Assembly: GCF_003987315.1 (NCBI RefSeq)
Contig: NZ_PIPI01000006.1
Location: 62,001-126,000 of the forward strand
Direction of reading: 5' to 3'
From: Aliidiomarina haloalkalitolerans
Lineage (GTDB): Bacteria > Pseudomonadota > Gammaproteobacteria > Enterobacterales > Alteromonadaceae
Length of the DNA: 64,000 nucleotides
Below are positions 1-9,486 of the stretch, piece by piece. The notes beneath the pieces were generated by a model. It was given only the letters and a program-made list of their open reading frames with translations, was not told the origin of the DNA and searched no databases. Each line of letters opens with the position of its first letter. The first letter of the stretch is position 1. Both the position numbers and the translations under genes were made by a program.

Positions 1-39
1 CATTGCCTATAATCGGGCCGATAAAAACATAAAGAATAA

Positions 40-65
40 CCACCCCCCAAGGAAACGAGGGGTGG
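40..65 (-). terminator. Probable terminator of the SLC1 symporter gene
   Basis: On the minus strand a GC-rich hairpin (CCACCCC pairing with GGGGTGG, 13-base loop) begins 24 bases beyond the stop codon of the symporter gene and is followed by a T-rich stretch. The T-run is interrupted, so strength is uncertain. Confidence 0.5.
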
Positions 66-89
66 CGAATTGCCTTTGTGGCCGGAGAG

Positions 90-1253
90 CTAGCTTGGTT
101 CATGCTCAGTGCTAGGCGCCGCTTCATTCACTAATAAAGCGATAGCGCCGTCACCAGTAACATTACAAGCAGTACCGAAACTGTCTTGTGCCATATACAG
201 AGCAATCATGAGGGCAATTGCGGTTTCGCCAAAGCCAAGCATAGAACCAAGTAGGCCAACTGCCGACATGACCGCGCCACCGGGCACACCGGGTGCTGCT
301 AACATGACGATACCAAGCATCAGGATAAATGGTAAAACGGCCATAAACGAAGGAATTGCTAAAGAGTTATGTAATACCATAACCGCAACCGTGCAGCTTA
401 CGATGGTGATCGTTGACCCTGCCAAATGCGTGGTGGCACATAAAGGTACCGTAAAGTTTGCGACGTCTTCGTTAACGTTATTGTTTTTCGTACACTGCAA
501 AGTTACTGGGATGGTGGCGGCACTCGACATAGTTCCTAGTGCTGTGAAGTAAGCTGGCAGCATGTTTTTAATTAAACGGACAGGCGAAACACCAGCTTTC
601 ATGCCGGCGATCACGAACATGGAAACGATATAAATCCAATGTAAGCTGATGGCCAAGATGAGAATAATGCCAAAGGTCTTCAGGGTCGTAAACACCGTCC
701 CAGCGGCGGCCATTTCTGCAAACACACCTGCAATATAAAACGGTAATAACGGGATAATCACATTAACGAGCAACAACTCAATAATGTCACGACCTTGATC
801 AGAAAGGCTCTTGAGTTGTTGTGCTTGCGTTGCCGCAATACCTAAACCAAAGATAAAAGCCAACGCTAACGCAGTCATAACGTTGAACAACGGTGGAATG
901 TTTAGTTCGATATAGGGTGTCAATGTGGTACCAACAAGCCCCGCCACTTCTTTCGCTTCGGTTGCTAACATGGGCACAACAATGCTGGCTGCAAAGAAAG
1001 CAATGACACCGGCAATGATTGTTGAGAGATAGGCAATACCTAACGTTCGACCGAGTAATTTGCCGGAGTTTTGCGGTAGAGCAGCAATACCACTGGTGAT
1101 AAAAAAGAGAATCAAAAGTGGAATGGTGAAGAATAAGAGCTGACCAAATAATACTTTAAAAGTGATTAAGAGGTTACCGAACCAGTGGGGCGTATAGAGA
1201 CCGATAAAAGTACCGAGCAAAATCCCCGCGAGCAGTTTAAGTATAAGTCCCAT
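90..1253 (-). CDS. Dicarboxylate/amino acid:cation symporter (SLC1/DAACS family)
   Basis: A 387-residue, very hydrophobic inner-membrane protein expected to import an acidic or small neutral amino acid, or a C4-dicarboxylate, with Na+ or H+. The HP1-like motif SSAATIPVT is at residues 243-251 and the TM8 motif D357..NVTGD is at 357-368, both typical of the family. The central PLGATxNMDGT motif is degenerate (PLCATTHLAGST, about 270-281): the Na+-binding Asp is Ala, as in the SstT branch, and Asn-Met is His-Leu. It is slightly shorter than usual family members (about 400-430). It stands alone with its own terminator; the Shine-Dalgarno is weak. The substrate cannot be read from the sequence. 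Confidence 0.85.
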   Translation of the reverse strand: MGLILKLLAGILLGTFIGLYTPHWFGNLLITFKVLFGQLLFFTIPLLILFFITSGIAALPQNSGKLLGRTLGIAYLSTIIAGVIAFFAASIVVPMLATEAKEVAGLVGTTLTPYIELNIPPLFNVMTALALAFIFGLGIAATQAQQLKSLSDQGRDIIELLLVNVIIPLLPFYIAGVFAEMAAAGTVFTTLKTFGIILILAISLHWIYIVSMFVIAGMKAGVSPVRLIKNMLPAYFTALGTMSSAATIPVTLQCTKNNNVNEDVANFTVPLCATTHLAGSTITIVSCTVAVMVLHNSLAIPSFMAVLPFILMLGIVMLAAPGVPGGAVMSAVGLLGSMLGFGETAIALMIALYMAQDSFGTACNVTGDGAIALLVNEAAPSTEHEPS

Positions 1254-1374
1254 GATGTTGTCTCATTGTTTTTATAAGCGATGAATTCGAGTACGAAAGC
1301 CGTCGAAACTGTCTTACGTTACATTGCGCCGAATCATAGCACAATCCTTTATTCGCATGGGGTCTGAGTAGTGG

Positions 1375-2250
1375 TTAGCGGAGCTTTTTGCGTACGAGAG
1401 ATTCCGAGATAAATCGCGAGCCAGCGTTGACGCCTTGCGCATAGCCCATGTTGAGTGAGTCTAAATCCATAGTAAAGCGTGAGACCGGGAAGTTTTGCGG
1501 TGGTGCGATGATGTGTAGCTGACAGTCCGAAGGGGGATTCGCAATAAAGTCTAAAGCAGCATTGTATTGGTCGGTTCTGCGGGTAACTGCTTCAAAAAGT
1601 GCCGGATAATCAGAGAAAAGCGGCTTTAATAAGCTCGGGAAACGGGCTGGCGTTTTCTTAAACCCGAGTGGCTGCGAAAGGATGACCGTAATCCGTCGAG
1701 CGCCTTGTTCATAGGCGCGGATGACCGGAATCGAGTCGGCTAAACCGCCATCAGTCATCGGTTCGTCATCAATAGGCGGGAAATCACGAAACACCACAGG
1801 CATGGCGCATGATGCTGGAAATAAGGTGTTCATATTGTGCGCATCAACTAAGTGATAGCAAGGTTTGCCGGTTACGATACTGGTAGTGACCACGGTTAAC
1901 GGAATATTGCGGTTCATAAACGCATGCGTATTGATTGGCATTTCTTCGACAGAGGTGTGCCAAAGCCAACCGACATCGCAAAAATGACCGCCTTTGAGGT
2001 AGCGGCGAATATTCATGAATTCGTCGCGACGAGCGTGGTCGGTAATAATCCGGTAACTGCGCTTATGGGCGCTAGAAAGATAGCCAATCGCATTGGTGGA
2101 ACCTGCGGAAACGCCTATCGCGTGGTGGAATGGATAAAATTCTTCTTCGATAAAAGCATCTAAAACCCCAGCTGCAAAAATACCGCGCATAGCGCCACCT
2201 TCCACAACAAGGGCATGGTTTGGATTGTGATCAACATCAGAGCGAGCCAT
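1375..2250 (-). CDS. Patatin-like phospholipase (YjjU-like)
   Basis: A 291-residue serine hydrolase of the patatin family, expected to release fatty acids from phospholipids or related esters. The oxyanion-hole motif GGAMRG is at 18-23, the nucleophile elbow GVSAG at 46-50 (Ser48), and the second catalytic residue is in the DGG motif (Asp167). No signal peptide is visible, so it is probably cytoplasmic or membrane-associated. The length and motif spacing fit the E. coli YjjU group. It is transcribed away from the arsenic operon, with about 150 bases between the two starts. The physiological substrate is unknown. Confidence 0.85.
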   Translation of the reverse strand: MARSDVDHNPNHALVVEGGAMRGIFAAGVLDAFIEEEFYPFHHAIGVSAGSTNAIGYLSSAHKRSYRIITDHARRDEFMNIRRYLKGGHFCDVGWLWHTSVEEMPINTHAFMNRNIPLTVVTTSIVTGKPCYHLVDAHNMNTLFPASCAMPVVFRDFPPIDDEPMTDGGLADSIPVIRAYEQGARRITVILSQPLGFKKTPARFPSLLKPLFSDYPALFEAVTRRTDQYNAALDFIANPPSDCQLHIIAPPQNFPVSRFTMDLDSLNMGYAQGVNAGSRFISESLVRKKLR

Positions 2251-2353
2251 AAGACCTCCCAGCTAGCCAAATCCTAAACGCGACATACAGTTATCATGGG
2301 AGTAAACGGTTGGTTTTTCCAGTTAGTTCACAGAATTCTTGCGTTAGGCATAC

Positions 2354-2388
2354 ATACGGATTAACATATATACGGATTTCCATATGTA
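2354..2388 (+). promoter_or_regulatory. Candidate ArsR operator upstream of arsC-arsR
   Basis: The nonamer ATACGGATT occurs twice with a 16-base period (2354-2362 and 2370-2378), and ACATAT at 2365-2370 pairs with ATATGT at 2383-2388. The AT-rich repeats lie 14-48 bases before the arsC-arsR start codon, where an ArsR-type repressor would be expected to bind. The assignment as an operator is inference. Confidence 0.45.
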
Positions 2389-2401
2389 ATGGTGCGCCCC
2401 C

Positions 2402-3145
2402 ATGGTGACAAAAGTTTTATTTGTGTGTACCGCCAACTCGGCTCGCTCAATTATGGCGGAAGCCTTAATGCGGCAATTTGCTGGTGATGATGTTGAAGTC
2501 GCCAGCGCTGGTACCGAACCAGGTATTGTTGCAGCTGGCGCTATTGCAGCTCTGCAAGACTTCCACTTGGACACAAAAAGTTTGCATTCGAAGTCGCTCG
2601 ACGACCTCAATACAGCCGATTATGACTATGTCATAAGCCTGTGTGACCGAGCGAGAACGGAGTGCCAAGCGAATTTCACCAGTCAAAACTTCATTGCTTG
2701 GGACTTTCCCGATCCAACTCAAAGCGACAGCCCAAATGCATTTAAGCAAACGCTGCATGAGCTGAGTGAGCGGATTCGGATGTTCTTGCTCATACTGCGT
2801 AAACGGCAAACACAACCGCATTTGTTTAATAGCCCAGCAGATTTTTTTAAGGTGCTTGCGGATCCGTTACGGTTAACCATGCTGATGCATTTAGTGGCAA
2901 CGCCGGAACTATGTGTTTGTGATTTAGTTGAGCGCACGGGCATGTCGCAACCCAAAGTCTCGCGGCACTTAGCTCAACTTCGCGAATATGGGCTCTTGCT
3001 TGATCGCAAAGAAGAGCGCTGGGTGCACTATCGTTTAAACCCAGCCATGCCAGATTGGATGCGCAACGTCATTCAGGTGAGCGCCACCCATAATCCCCAA
3101 TTTATTGAAACAACCGAGAAGGAATCAGTATGTCCGTCAACGTAG
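2402..3145 (+). CDS. arsC: Arsenate reductase ArsC fused to ArsR-type repressor
   Basis: A 247-residue two-domain protein. Residues 1-130 are a thioredoxin-coupled, LMW-phosphatase-type arsenate reductase: P-loop CTANSARS at 9-16 (nucleophile Cys9), the relay cysteines Cys81 and Cys88 with the seven-residue spacing of the plasmid pI258 enzyme, and the DP pair at 104-105. Residues about 145-215 are a winged-helix ArsR domain with the metalloid-binding motif ELCVCDL (Cys171, Cys173) and the recognition helix around [10 protein letters not shown] (181-190). It should reduce arsenate and repress its own operon until arsenite binds. The start is set by the ArsC N-terminus; no strong ribosome binding site is seen. 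The gene overlaps the next by 16 bases. The fused order, enzyme first then regulator, is notable. Confidence 0.92.
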   Translation: MVTKVLFVCTANSARSIMAEALMRQFAGDDVEVASAGTEPGIVAAGAIAALQDFHLDTKSLHSKSLDDLNTADYDYVISLCDRARTECQANFTSQNFIAWDFPDPTQSDSPNAFKQTLHELSERIRMFLLILRKRQTQPHLFNSPADFFKVLADPLRLTMLMHLVATPELCVCDLVERTGMSQPKVSRHLAQLREYGLLLDRKEERWVHYRLNPAMPDWMRNVIQVSATHNPQFIETTEKESVCPST

Positions 3146-4131
3146 GTATTAACGGTTTAGGTCGCATTGGACGTTTAGCATTGCGTATTCTAGCCGATCA
3201 TCCAGAATTGAATATCGTCGCAGTCAATGACCCGGGCGGAAATGCAGAAACTTTTGCTCATTTACTTAATTTCGACTCAGTTCACGGCATTTGGCAGCAC
3301 GAAGCCCATGTCGACGGTCCATCGATAGTCGTCAATGGCCAGGTTATGCGTTTTTCACAGAACAAGACCATCGCCGAAACCGATTGGCGTGATTGTGATG
3401 TGGTTCTTGAAGCGTCGGGCAAGATGAAAACCGTCGCCGTTTTGCAAGATTACCTAGCGCAGGGAGTGAAGCGCGTGGTGGTTTCGGCGCCAGTGAAAGA
3501 GGCGGGCGCATTGAATGTGGTGATGGGCGTGAACGATCACTTATATGACCCGCAGAAACATCAAATTGTGACTGCAGCGTCATGTACGACCAATTGTTTA
3601 GCGCCGGTGGTGAAAGTTTTATTGGACAATATTGGCATTCAACATGGCTCGATGACCACCATTCATGATCTGACGAATACCCAAAGTATTCTCGATGCGC
3701 CACATAAGGACCTTCGTCGCGCGCGCGCTTGCGGTATGAACCTGATTCCAACCTCGACGGGTTCAGCAACCGCCATTATTGAAATTTTCCCAGAGCTTAA
3801 AGGCCGGATTGACGGGCATGCTGTGCGCGTTCCACTTGCCAATGCGTCACTCACTGATTGTGTTTTTGAAGTCAGCCGAGCAACGACCGCAGAAGAAGTG
3901 AATGGCTGGATGAAAGCTGCGGCTGAAAGCGAGCTAAAAGGTATTCTTGGGTACGAAGAGCGACCGCTTGTCTCCATGGATTATAAAACCGATCCACGCT
4001 CAAGCATTATAGATGCCCTGTCGACGAAAGTGATCAACGGCACGCACGTGAAAATCTATGCTTGGTATGACAATGAGTGGGGTTATGCAAACCGCACCGT
4101 CGAATTAATGGCCAAGGTGGCAGGATGTTAG
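3130..4131 (+). CDS. gap: Glyceraldehyde-3-phosphate dehydrogenase of the ArsJ pathway
   Basis: A 333-residue phosphorylating GAPDH with the NAD-binding motif [10 protein letters not shown] (6-15), the catalytic cysteine in SCTTNC (Cys152) and the base His179. In operons with arsJ this enzyme uses arsenate in place of phosphate to form 1-arseno-3-phosphoglycerate, which ArsJ then exports. The assignment to arsenic detoxification rather than glycolysis comes from context: it overlaps arsC-arsR by 16 bases and arsJ by 7 bases, so the three genes are probably translationally coupled. An AAGGA sequence precedes the start. The protein alone does not distinguish it from a housekeeping GAPDH. Confidence 0.88.
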   Translation: MSVNVGINGLGRIGRLALRILADHPELNIVAVNDPGGNAETFAHLLNFDSVHGIWQHEAHVDGPSIVVNGQVMRFSQNKTIAETDWRDCDVVLEASGKMKTVAVLQDYLAQGVKRVVVSAPVKEAGALNVVMGVNDHLYDPQKHQIVTAASCTTNCLAPVVKVLLDNIGIQHGSMTTIHDLTNTQSILDAPHKDLRRARACGMNLIPTSTGSATAIIEIFPELKGRIDGHAVRVPLANASLTDCVFEVSRATTAEEVNGWMKAAAESELKGILGYEERPLVSMDYKTDPRSSIIDALSTKVINGTHVKIYAWYDNEWGYANRTVELMAKVAGC

Positions 4132-5321
4132 CGCACCTGTCACCTGCGATTCGGCAATATTTGCTGGTCACGGGTAACTATTGGGCTTTTACCCTAACAG
4201 ACGGTGCGTTACGCATGCTGGTGGTGCTGCATTTTTACCAGCTGGGCTACAACGCGCTCGAAGTTGCAATGCTTTTTGTTTTCTACGAATTTTTTGGTGT
4301 GGTGACTAACCTAGTCGGTGGTTACCTTGGTGCTCGCTTCGGGTTAAACCGCACCATGAATATCGGCCTAGGGTTACAGATTTTAGCGCTGGTTATGCTA
4401 TTGGTACCCGCTGCTTGGTTAACGGTAGCATGGGTCATGGTCGCCCAAGCAATATCGGGTATCGCCAAAGACCTGAATAAAATGAGTGCAAAAAGTACGA
4501 TTAAGTTACTCGTGCCGGATCAGCAACAAGGCCAGCTATACCGTTGGGTGGCGATACTTACGGGCTCGAAGAATACCTTGAAAGGTGTCGGTTTCTTCCT
4601 TGGCGGACTGTTATTAACGCTACTTGGCTTCCAAGGCGCAGTATTGGCTATGGCACTGATGTTGTTCGCTGTCTGGATGGGTAGTTTAGTTTCTCTGAAA
4701 AAAGACGCAGGCAAAGCGAAAGCAAAACCGAAGTTTAATGAGCTTTTTTCGAAGAGCTCCGCAATTAACCGCTTGTCGCTTGCGCGTTTTTTCTTGTTCG
4801 GTGCGCGCGATGTTTGGTTTGTTGTGGCACTGCCGGTTTTCTTGGCCAGTCAACTCGGTTGGAGCAGTTGGCAAGTGGGTAGTTTTCTGGCGCTGTGGGT
4901 GATTGGCTACGGTTTCATCCAAGGTGTAGCGCCAAAATTGACAGCGAGCGGCGTGGGTCGGCAGCAAGCCGCTGGCTGGAATTTGGTGTTAGCCTTGAGT
5001 CCGCTGCTATTAGCCATAGCGCTTTGGCAACAAGCACCGGTAGCGGCTAGCATTATGCTGGGGCTGGGTATTTTCGGCATTCTATTTGCTGTCAATTCGT
5101 CACTTCACAGCTATTTGATCGTGGCCTATTCACGTGCTGACGGCGTGTCGTTGGATGTTGGCTTTTACTACATGGCTAACGCTGGTGGTCGGCTGCTCGG
5201 CACCGTGTTGTCGGGTTGGGTGTATTTGCAATGGGGGCTGGAAGCATGCCTTGTCATATCAGCTGCGATGCTGGCGCTGTCGACACTCACCATTCGGACT
5301 TTGCCGCGACGAGAACCGTAG
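4125..5321 (+). CDS. arsJ: ArsJ, organoarsenical (1-arseno-3-phosphoglycerate) exporter
   Basis: A 398-residue major-facilitator permease of the inner membrane. It begins with the ArsJ-like N-terminus ([20 protein letters not shown]) and carries the short loop GARFGLNR typical of MFS proteins. Together with the GAPDH just upstream it should remove arsenate from the cell as the unstable 1-arseno-3-phosphoglycerate. The ATG at 4125 is preferred to an earlier in-frame start at 4077 because AAGGTGG lies just before it and the protein then begins like its relatives. The gene overlaps gap by 7 bases and is followed by a strong terminator. Confidence 0.88.
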   Translation: MLAHLSPAIRQYLLVTGNYWAFTLTDGALRMLVVLHFYQLGYNALEVAMLFVFYEFFGVVTNLVGGYLGARFGLNRTMNIGLGLQILALVMLLVPAAWLTVAWVMVAQAISGIAKDLNKMSAKSTIKLLVPDQQQGQLYRWVAILTGSKNTLKGVGFFLGGLLLTLLGFQGAVLAMALMLFAVWMGSLVSLKKDAGKAKAKPKFNELFSKSSAINRLSLARFFLFGARDVWFVVALPVFLASQLGWSSWQVGSFLALWVIGYGFIQGVAPKLTASGVGRQQAAGWNLVLALSPLLLAIALWQQAPVAASIMLGLGIFGILFAVNSSLHSYLIVAYSRADGVSLDVGFYYMANAGGRLLGTVLSGWVYLQWGLEACLVISAAMLALSTLTIRTLPRREP

Positions 5322-5343
5322 TTCTGTCTAACACGTTTAAAAA

Positions 5344-5370
5344 CAAAGCCCCTAACGGGGCTTTGTTGTT
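5344..5370. terminator. Bidirectional terminator between arsJ and the DUF2959 gene
   Basis: CAAAGCCCC (5344-5352) pairs perfectly with GGGGCTTTG (5357-5365) around a TAAC loop, with T-rich sequence on the right and A-rich sequence on the left. It can therefore stop both converging transcripts. Confidence 0.85.
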
Positions 5371-6017
5371 TATTCTGAACGGAAACGCGCGATAAACGCT
5401 TCGGACTCAGCGATCGCTTCCTGCATTTGGCTGATCAAAGACGATACGTCACTTTCAATTTGCCCTAATTCTCCCCGCAGCGCGCCAATGGCCTGTGCGT
5501 TGAGGTTGTGTTTAAGAAATAAAACCTGGTCATTAAAGGCAGTTAAAACTGGCTCCATGCGCGATTCAGCGCGGCGCATTTGTTCGATTAACGTGTCGTA
5601 CTGGCGCTCCGTATCGCGCAGCTGTTGCTCGCTTTGACGGCGTAAACTGTCGCTACTGTATTCACGCAGTTCTTGCTCCCACTCGCGAAAGAGATCACGA
5701 GCCACGCTTTCAATATCTCGAATGCGTTGGCTGACACGATCTGCAGAGTCCTTGCTCTGATCATAAGCGCGCGACAAGTTGTTGTAGGTGCGTGAAAGCT
5801 CACTTTCCGGCACATTGACGACTGACTGAAATTGCTCCAGTGCATTGGCAAAGGTTTCTTGTGCATCCGACTGGGCGTCACGAGCATTTTCGACGCGACT
5901 GACAAGGATGTCACGCTTCTCATAACCAAAGCGTTCCATCGTGTTGTAGTAAACGCTACTACAAGCGCTAAGCGCGAGTATGAGCAAAGTGCCAACGATT
6001 ATTTGTTTAGCGCGCAT
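5370..6017 (-). CDS. DUF2959 family lipoprotein
   Basis: A 215-residue predicted lipoprotein. The first 20 residues form a signal peptide ending in the lipobox LSAC, with lipidation expected at Cys19, so the protein should be membrane-anchored facing the periplasm. The rest is rich in Glu, Gln, Arg and Ser with heptad-like patterning, so long coiled-coil helices are likely. The sequence resembles the DUF2959 family of gammaproteobacteria, whose function is not known. It lies 50 bases after acr3 on the same strand, with a TATAGT element in the gap, so it may have its own promoter. Confidence 0.75.
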   Translation of the reverse strand: MRAKQIIVGTLLILALSACSSVYYNTMERFGYEKRDILVSRVENARDAQSDAQETFANALEQFQSVVNVPESELSRTYNNLSRAYDQSKDSADRVSQRIRDIESVARDLFREWEQELREYSSDSLRRQSEQQLRDTERQYDTLIEQMRRAESRMEPVLTAFNDQVLFLKHNLNAQAIGALRGELGQIESDVSSLISQMQEAIAESEAFIARFRSE

Positions 6018-6067
6018 GTAACTCTCCGTATTTTTCGCAGTGAGGCTCGGTTTAACTATAGCTCGTT

Positions 6068-7156
6068 TTATCGCGCTCTGATTGTTTTCGGCTCAGCATC
6101 GGGAAAATGATGTCTCGTTTTGTTCGCAAACCTTACTAACGCCAGCATGAGGGGCACTTCCACTAAAACGCCAACAACGGTTGCCAAAGCAGCTCCTGAC
6201 TGAAGGCCGAAGAGGGCAATTGCGACGGCAACGGCAAGTTCAAAGAAGTTGCTAGCACCAATTAAGCCAGTTGGCGCAGCGACGCAGTGAGGGACTCTCC
6301 ATAGCTTGGCCCAGCCGTAGGCGATGGCGAAAATTAAGATGGTTTGAATAATTAACGGCACCGCAATGAAAGCAATGTGCAGTGGATTGGAAAGAATGAC
6401 GTCGCCTTGAAATGCAAAGAGTAAAACAAGAGTGACGATTAAGCCGACAGGAGTTATCGGGCCAACGCGCTTGAGAAACACATTTTGAAACCAGTCTAAA
6501 CCGTGACGTTTTATCATACTTTTGCGCACGACGTAGCCAGCAGAAAGTGGAATGACGATGTACAACAAGACCGAGAGTAATACCGTGTCCCACGGAACTT
6601 GAATATTGGAAATCCCAAGCAGTAAGACGACAATCGGCGCAAATGCCACCAACATAATCAGATCATTGAGAGCGACTTGTACAAGGGTGTAACCAGCGTC
6701 ACCGCGGGTCAGATAACTCCAAACAAAGACCATAGCGGTACACGGTGCTGCACCAAGCAAAATTGCCCCAGCTAAGTACTCGCGTGCAGTGGCAGTGGGT
6801 AAGAAAGGTTCGAACACGACCATAAAGAAGAACCAAGCCACGGCAAACATCGTGAATGGTTTGATTAACCAATTGACCGTGGTGGTAATCACTAAACCTT
6901 TGGGCTGCCGACGCACACCTTTAATCGAGGCAAAGTCGATTTGCAGCATCATCGGGAAGATCATGGCCCAAATCAGGATCGCCACCGGAATCGATACCTG
7001 CGCATATTCAAAGCGTGACAGTGTTTCAGGCACGCTAGGGGCAAATTGACCAATTAAAACGCCAGCGACAATAGCTAAAGCAACCCAAATTGAGAGGAAA
7101 CGCTCGAAGATTCCCATCCCCTCTGCGGTGGATGGCGCTTGTTCAACGTGAGCCAT
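6068..7156 (-). CDS. acr3: Arsenite efflux permease Acr3
   Basis: A 362-residue, ten-helix-type permease of the ACR3 family that exports arsenite from the cytoplasm using the proton-motive force. The signature GAAPCTAMVFVWS contains the essential cysteine (Cys139), and ASNFFELAVA near the C-terminus carries the conserved glutamate. It completes the arsenic block: arsenite made by ArsC leaves through this protein. Unusually it is not in the arsC-arsR operon but on the opposite strand, 21 bases after mnmE, with GGAG as a likely ribosome binding site. It may be transcribed by read-through from mnmE; I see no clear arsenic operator in the short gap. Confidence 0.92.
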   Translation of the reverse strand: MAHVEQAPSTAEGMGIFERFLSIWVALAIVAGVLIGQFAPSVPETLSRFEYAQVSIPVAILIWAMIFPMMLQIDFASIKGVRRQPKGLVITTTVNWLIKPFTMFAVAWFFFMVVFEPFLPTATAREYLAGAILLGAAPCTAMVFVWSYLTRGDAGYTLVQVALNDLIMLVAFAPIVVLLLGISNIQVPWDTVLLSVLLYIVIPLSAGYVVRKSMIKRHGLDWFQNVFLKRVGPITPVGLIVTLVLLFAFQGDVILSNPLHIAFIAVPLIIQTILIFAIAYGWAKLWRVPHCVAAPTGLIGASNFFELAVAVAIALFGLQSGAALATVVGVLVEVPLMLALVRFANKTRHHFPDAEPKTIRAR

Positions 7157-7177
7157 TTTGCTTACTCCGTTAGCTAG

Positions 7178-8599
7178 TTACTTGCCGATACAGAAACTAC
7201 CAAAGATCTTGCCGAGTAGGTCGTCACTAGTAAATTCACCCGTAATTTCATTGAGGTGGTGCTGAGCGAGACGCAGCTCTTCGGCGAGTAACTCCCCGGC
7301 TAGGTAGCCTTCGAGTTGCTCTTTGCCAGCGTAGAGGTGGGCTTTTGCCCTTTCAATGGCATCGAGGTGGCGGCGACGTGCCATAAAGCCACCTTCCATA
7401 TTCGCATTGAAGCCCATGCACGCTTTTAAGTGTTCGCGTAAGTGCTCGATGCCTTGTCCAGTTGCAGCGGACAAAGAAACAACGGGAACGCCTTGGTTTT
7501 CTTGATAGCCAGCGGTGTAACCGGTTTGGTCGATTTTGTTACGGATGACACTAAATGGTAGGTGCGCTGGCAACCGGGCGAAAAACTCTGGCCAAATATC
7601 ATCAGGGTGGATGGCATTGGTTTCGGTACTATCGACCATGAAGAGTACTCGGTCGGCTTGTTCGATTTCGGCCCACGCGCGCTCGATACCAATTTGCTCG
7701 ACTTTGTCGGGGCTTTCACGAAGCCCAGCGGTGTCAATAATATGCAAAGGCATGCCATCGATTTGGATGTGCTCGCGAAGCACGTCACGGGTGGTTCCAG
7801 CAATGTCGGTGACAATGGCGGACTCTCGTCCAGCTAGGGCATTTAGCAGTGACGATTTGCCAGCATTCGGCCGCCCTGCAATGACGACACGCATACCTTC
7901 GCGCAGTAAGCTCCCTTGTTTGGCTTGCTGCTCAACACTCAGTAAATTGTGAATGATTTGCTCGAGGTCGTTGGTAATTTTGCCATCACTTAAGAAATCG
8001 ACTTCTTCATCGGGAAAGTCGATGGCCGCCTCGACGTACATGCGTAAATGAATGACAGAGTCGACCAGTTGATCGATTTTAAATGAGAACTCGCCTTGGA
8101 GGCTTTGTAAGGCCATGCGAGCGGCTTGTTCTGAGGTGGTATCAATTAAGTCAGCTATCGCTTCAGCTTGAGCTAAGTCGAGCTTATCGTTGAGGAATGC
8201 GCGTTCACTAAACTCACCAGGTCTGGCTAAGCGAGCTTTGCCTGTCGCCAAAATAGCTTTAATCAGCATGTCGATAACGACAGGACCACCATGGCCCTGT
8301 AATTCGAGTACATCTTCGCCAGTAAATGAATTTGGGCCTTCGAAGTACAAGGCGATGCCTTTGTCGAGGAGTTCACCAGCGGCATCTTTAAACTCGGTAT
8401 AGTCGGCATAACGAGGCTTGGGACAATGGCCAAGGAGTGCGTTCGCTATCGCTTTGGCGTCACTACCACTGACGCGCACAATACCAACACCGCCTTTACC
8501 GGGCGGTGTTGCTTGGGCAACAATGGTGTCGTCAGGGCTAAAGCTTGAAGTTTCGCCAGCTGTGGATAACTCGTTAGAAGTTAGACTCGGGTTGCTCAT
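7178..8599 (-). CDS. mnmE: tRNA modification GTPase MnmE
   Basis: A 473-residue GTPase which, with MnmG, builds the 5-carboxymethylaminomethyl group on U34 of certain tRNAs. It has the N-terminal folate-binding domain ([20 protein letters not shown]), an inserted G domain with G1 [10 protein letters not shown]3 DTAG and G4 NKID, and the C-terminal catalytic motif CIGK at the very end. The ATG at 8599 is chosen over one 13 codons upstream because AGGA lies 7 bases before it. The chosen start lies inside the 3' end of the upstream gene (26-base overlap), which suggests coupling. Confidence 0.96.
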   Translation of the reverse strand: MSNPSLTSNELSTAGETSSFSPDDTIVAQATPPGKGGVGIVRVSGSDAKAIANALLGHCPKPRYADYTEFKDAAGELLDKGIALYFEGPNSFTGEDVLELQGHGGPVVIDMLIKAILATGKARLARPGEFSERAFLNDKLDLAQAEAIADLIDTTSEQAARMALQSLQGEFSFKIDQLVDSVIHLRMYVEAAIDFPDEEVDFLSDGKITNDLEQIIHNLLSVEQQAKQGSLLREGMRVVIAGRPNAGKSSLLNALAGRESAIVTDIAGTTRDVLREHIQIDGMPLHIIDTAGLRESPDKVEQIGIERAWAEIEQADRVLFMVDSTETNAIHPDDIWPEFFARLPAHLPFSVIRNKIDQTGYTAGYQENQGVPVVSLSAATGQGIEHLREHLKACMGFNANMEGGFMARRRHLDAIERAKAHLYAGKEQLEGYLAGELLAEELRLAQHHLNEITGEFTSDDLLGKIFGSFCIGK

Positions 8600-9335
8600 G
8601 ATTTTCCTGAATACCTGCCTGTTGCACTTGGCGCTCATGGATAACTTGCCATAGTGCGTACTGCAGTGGCTGCACTATATCTGCGTGTTGTTCATGCAGA
8701 TAATGATAGAGCAAAAAGGTTTCTAAATCAGGTGTTAATCGATGAATCGAGGTTACATTTAGTTCTTCGAGTAAAAGCTCGGTTTCATATCCTGGCAGAA
8801 TAGCAACATCGCTGCGGCCTGACTGTAGGCGTTGGATGGTTTGTTCTATGCTACCAACTTCATTGAACGGAATATCGCCGAGGCGCTCGGCTACTGTATG
8901 CATGCCACGCACAGTATCGATGCGCAGGCCGCGTAACGATTCCCAGTCTGAAATGTCGAGGTCTTTGCGGGTCGTAAAAATAGACGTGTAAACAGGGAAG
9001 ATCGATGGTTCGAGACGAATAAGGTTGGTTAGCGTTCTTTCCGCTTCTGATGTCCGCGCTAATTCGGCGTCGATAATCCGCCCTCGATTAGCTTCGTACT
9101 CACTGCGCTCGTACGGTAAAGTGACTAGCTCTGCGTTCCAACCAATCCGACGATAGGCTTCTTGAACAATTTCGAACGTAGGGTGTTTGTCCTGAATACC
9201 ATGAAGGGTGCCGATGCGAATGACTCTTAATTCTGTATTGGCGGTTTCTGATTGTGCGGGCGTTACAAACATACTGACAAACAGCAGGCTGAGGCTGGCA
9301 ACTAGTTTGAATAAAGAAAAATCCGTTTTCTGCAT
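8574..9335 (-). CDS. Periplasmic solute-binding-like protein (SBP_bac_3 type)
   Basis: A 253-residue protein with a clear N-terminal signal peptide (charged start, hydrophobic core to about residue 28, cleavage probably after PAQS). The mature part resembles extracellular solute-binding proteins of family 3 without an attached permease: RIGTLHGI near the start, Y-E-R-S at the first lobe, and [11 protein letters not shown] and [11 protein letters not shown] in the second lobe. No ABC permease or ATPase lies nearby, so it may be a sensor-like or orphan binding protein. It sits between yidC and mnmE, which usually adjoin, and overlaps the mnmE start by 26 bases. Ligand unknown. Confidence 0.7.
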   Translation of the reverse strand: MQKTDFSLFKLVASLSLLFVSMFVTPAQSETANTELRVIRIGTLHGIQDKHPTFEIVQEAYRRIGWNAELVTLPYERSEYEANRGRIIDAELARTSEAERTLTNLIRLEPSIFPVYTSIFTTRKDLDISDWESLRGLRIDTVRGMHTVAERLGDIPFNEVGSIEQTIQRLQSGRSDVAILPGYETELLLEELNVTSIHRLTPDLETFLLYHYLHEQHADIVQPLQYALWQVIHERQVQQAGIQENHEQPESNF

Positions 9336-9427
9336 GTTCGATAAAGTCCCAAATTAGGCGATAGAGTTTCAGTGTATACCATTTAAATGATGAATGACTA
9401 ATGTAGATTAAAAATTCTACACGACCT

Positions 9428-9470
9428 ACAAAAAGCCCTCAACAACACTTACGTATTCTTGAGGGCTTTT
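9428..9470 (-). terminator. Terminator of the rpmH-yidC operon
   Basis: On the minus strand TTGAGGGC-type arms (9430-9442 and 9459-9470, 12 bp) form a hairpin followed by a run of T, 17 bases past the yidC stop. This separates yidC from the binding-protein gene and mnmE. Confidence 0.85.
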
Positions 9471-9486
9471 GATGCGTCACTGGGTG

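Noticed and set aside
8561-8569. A perfect DnaA box near the start of mnmE.
   Set aside because: It is inside the coding sequence and isolated; one 9-mer can occur by chance.
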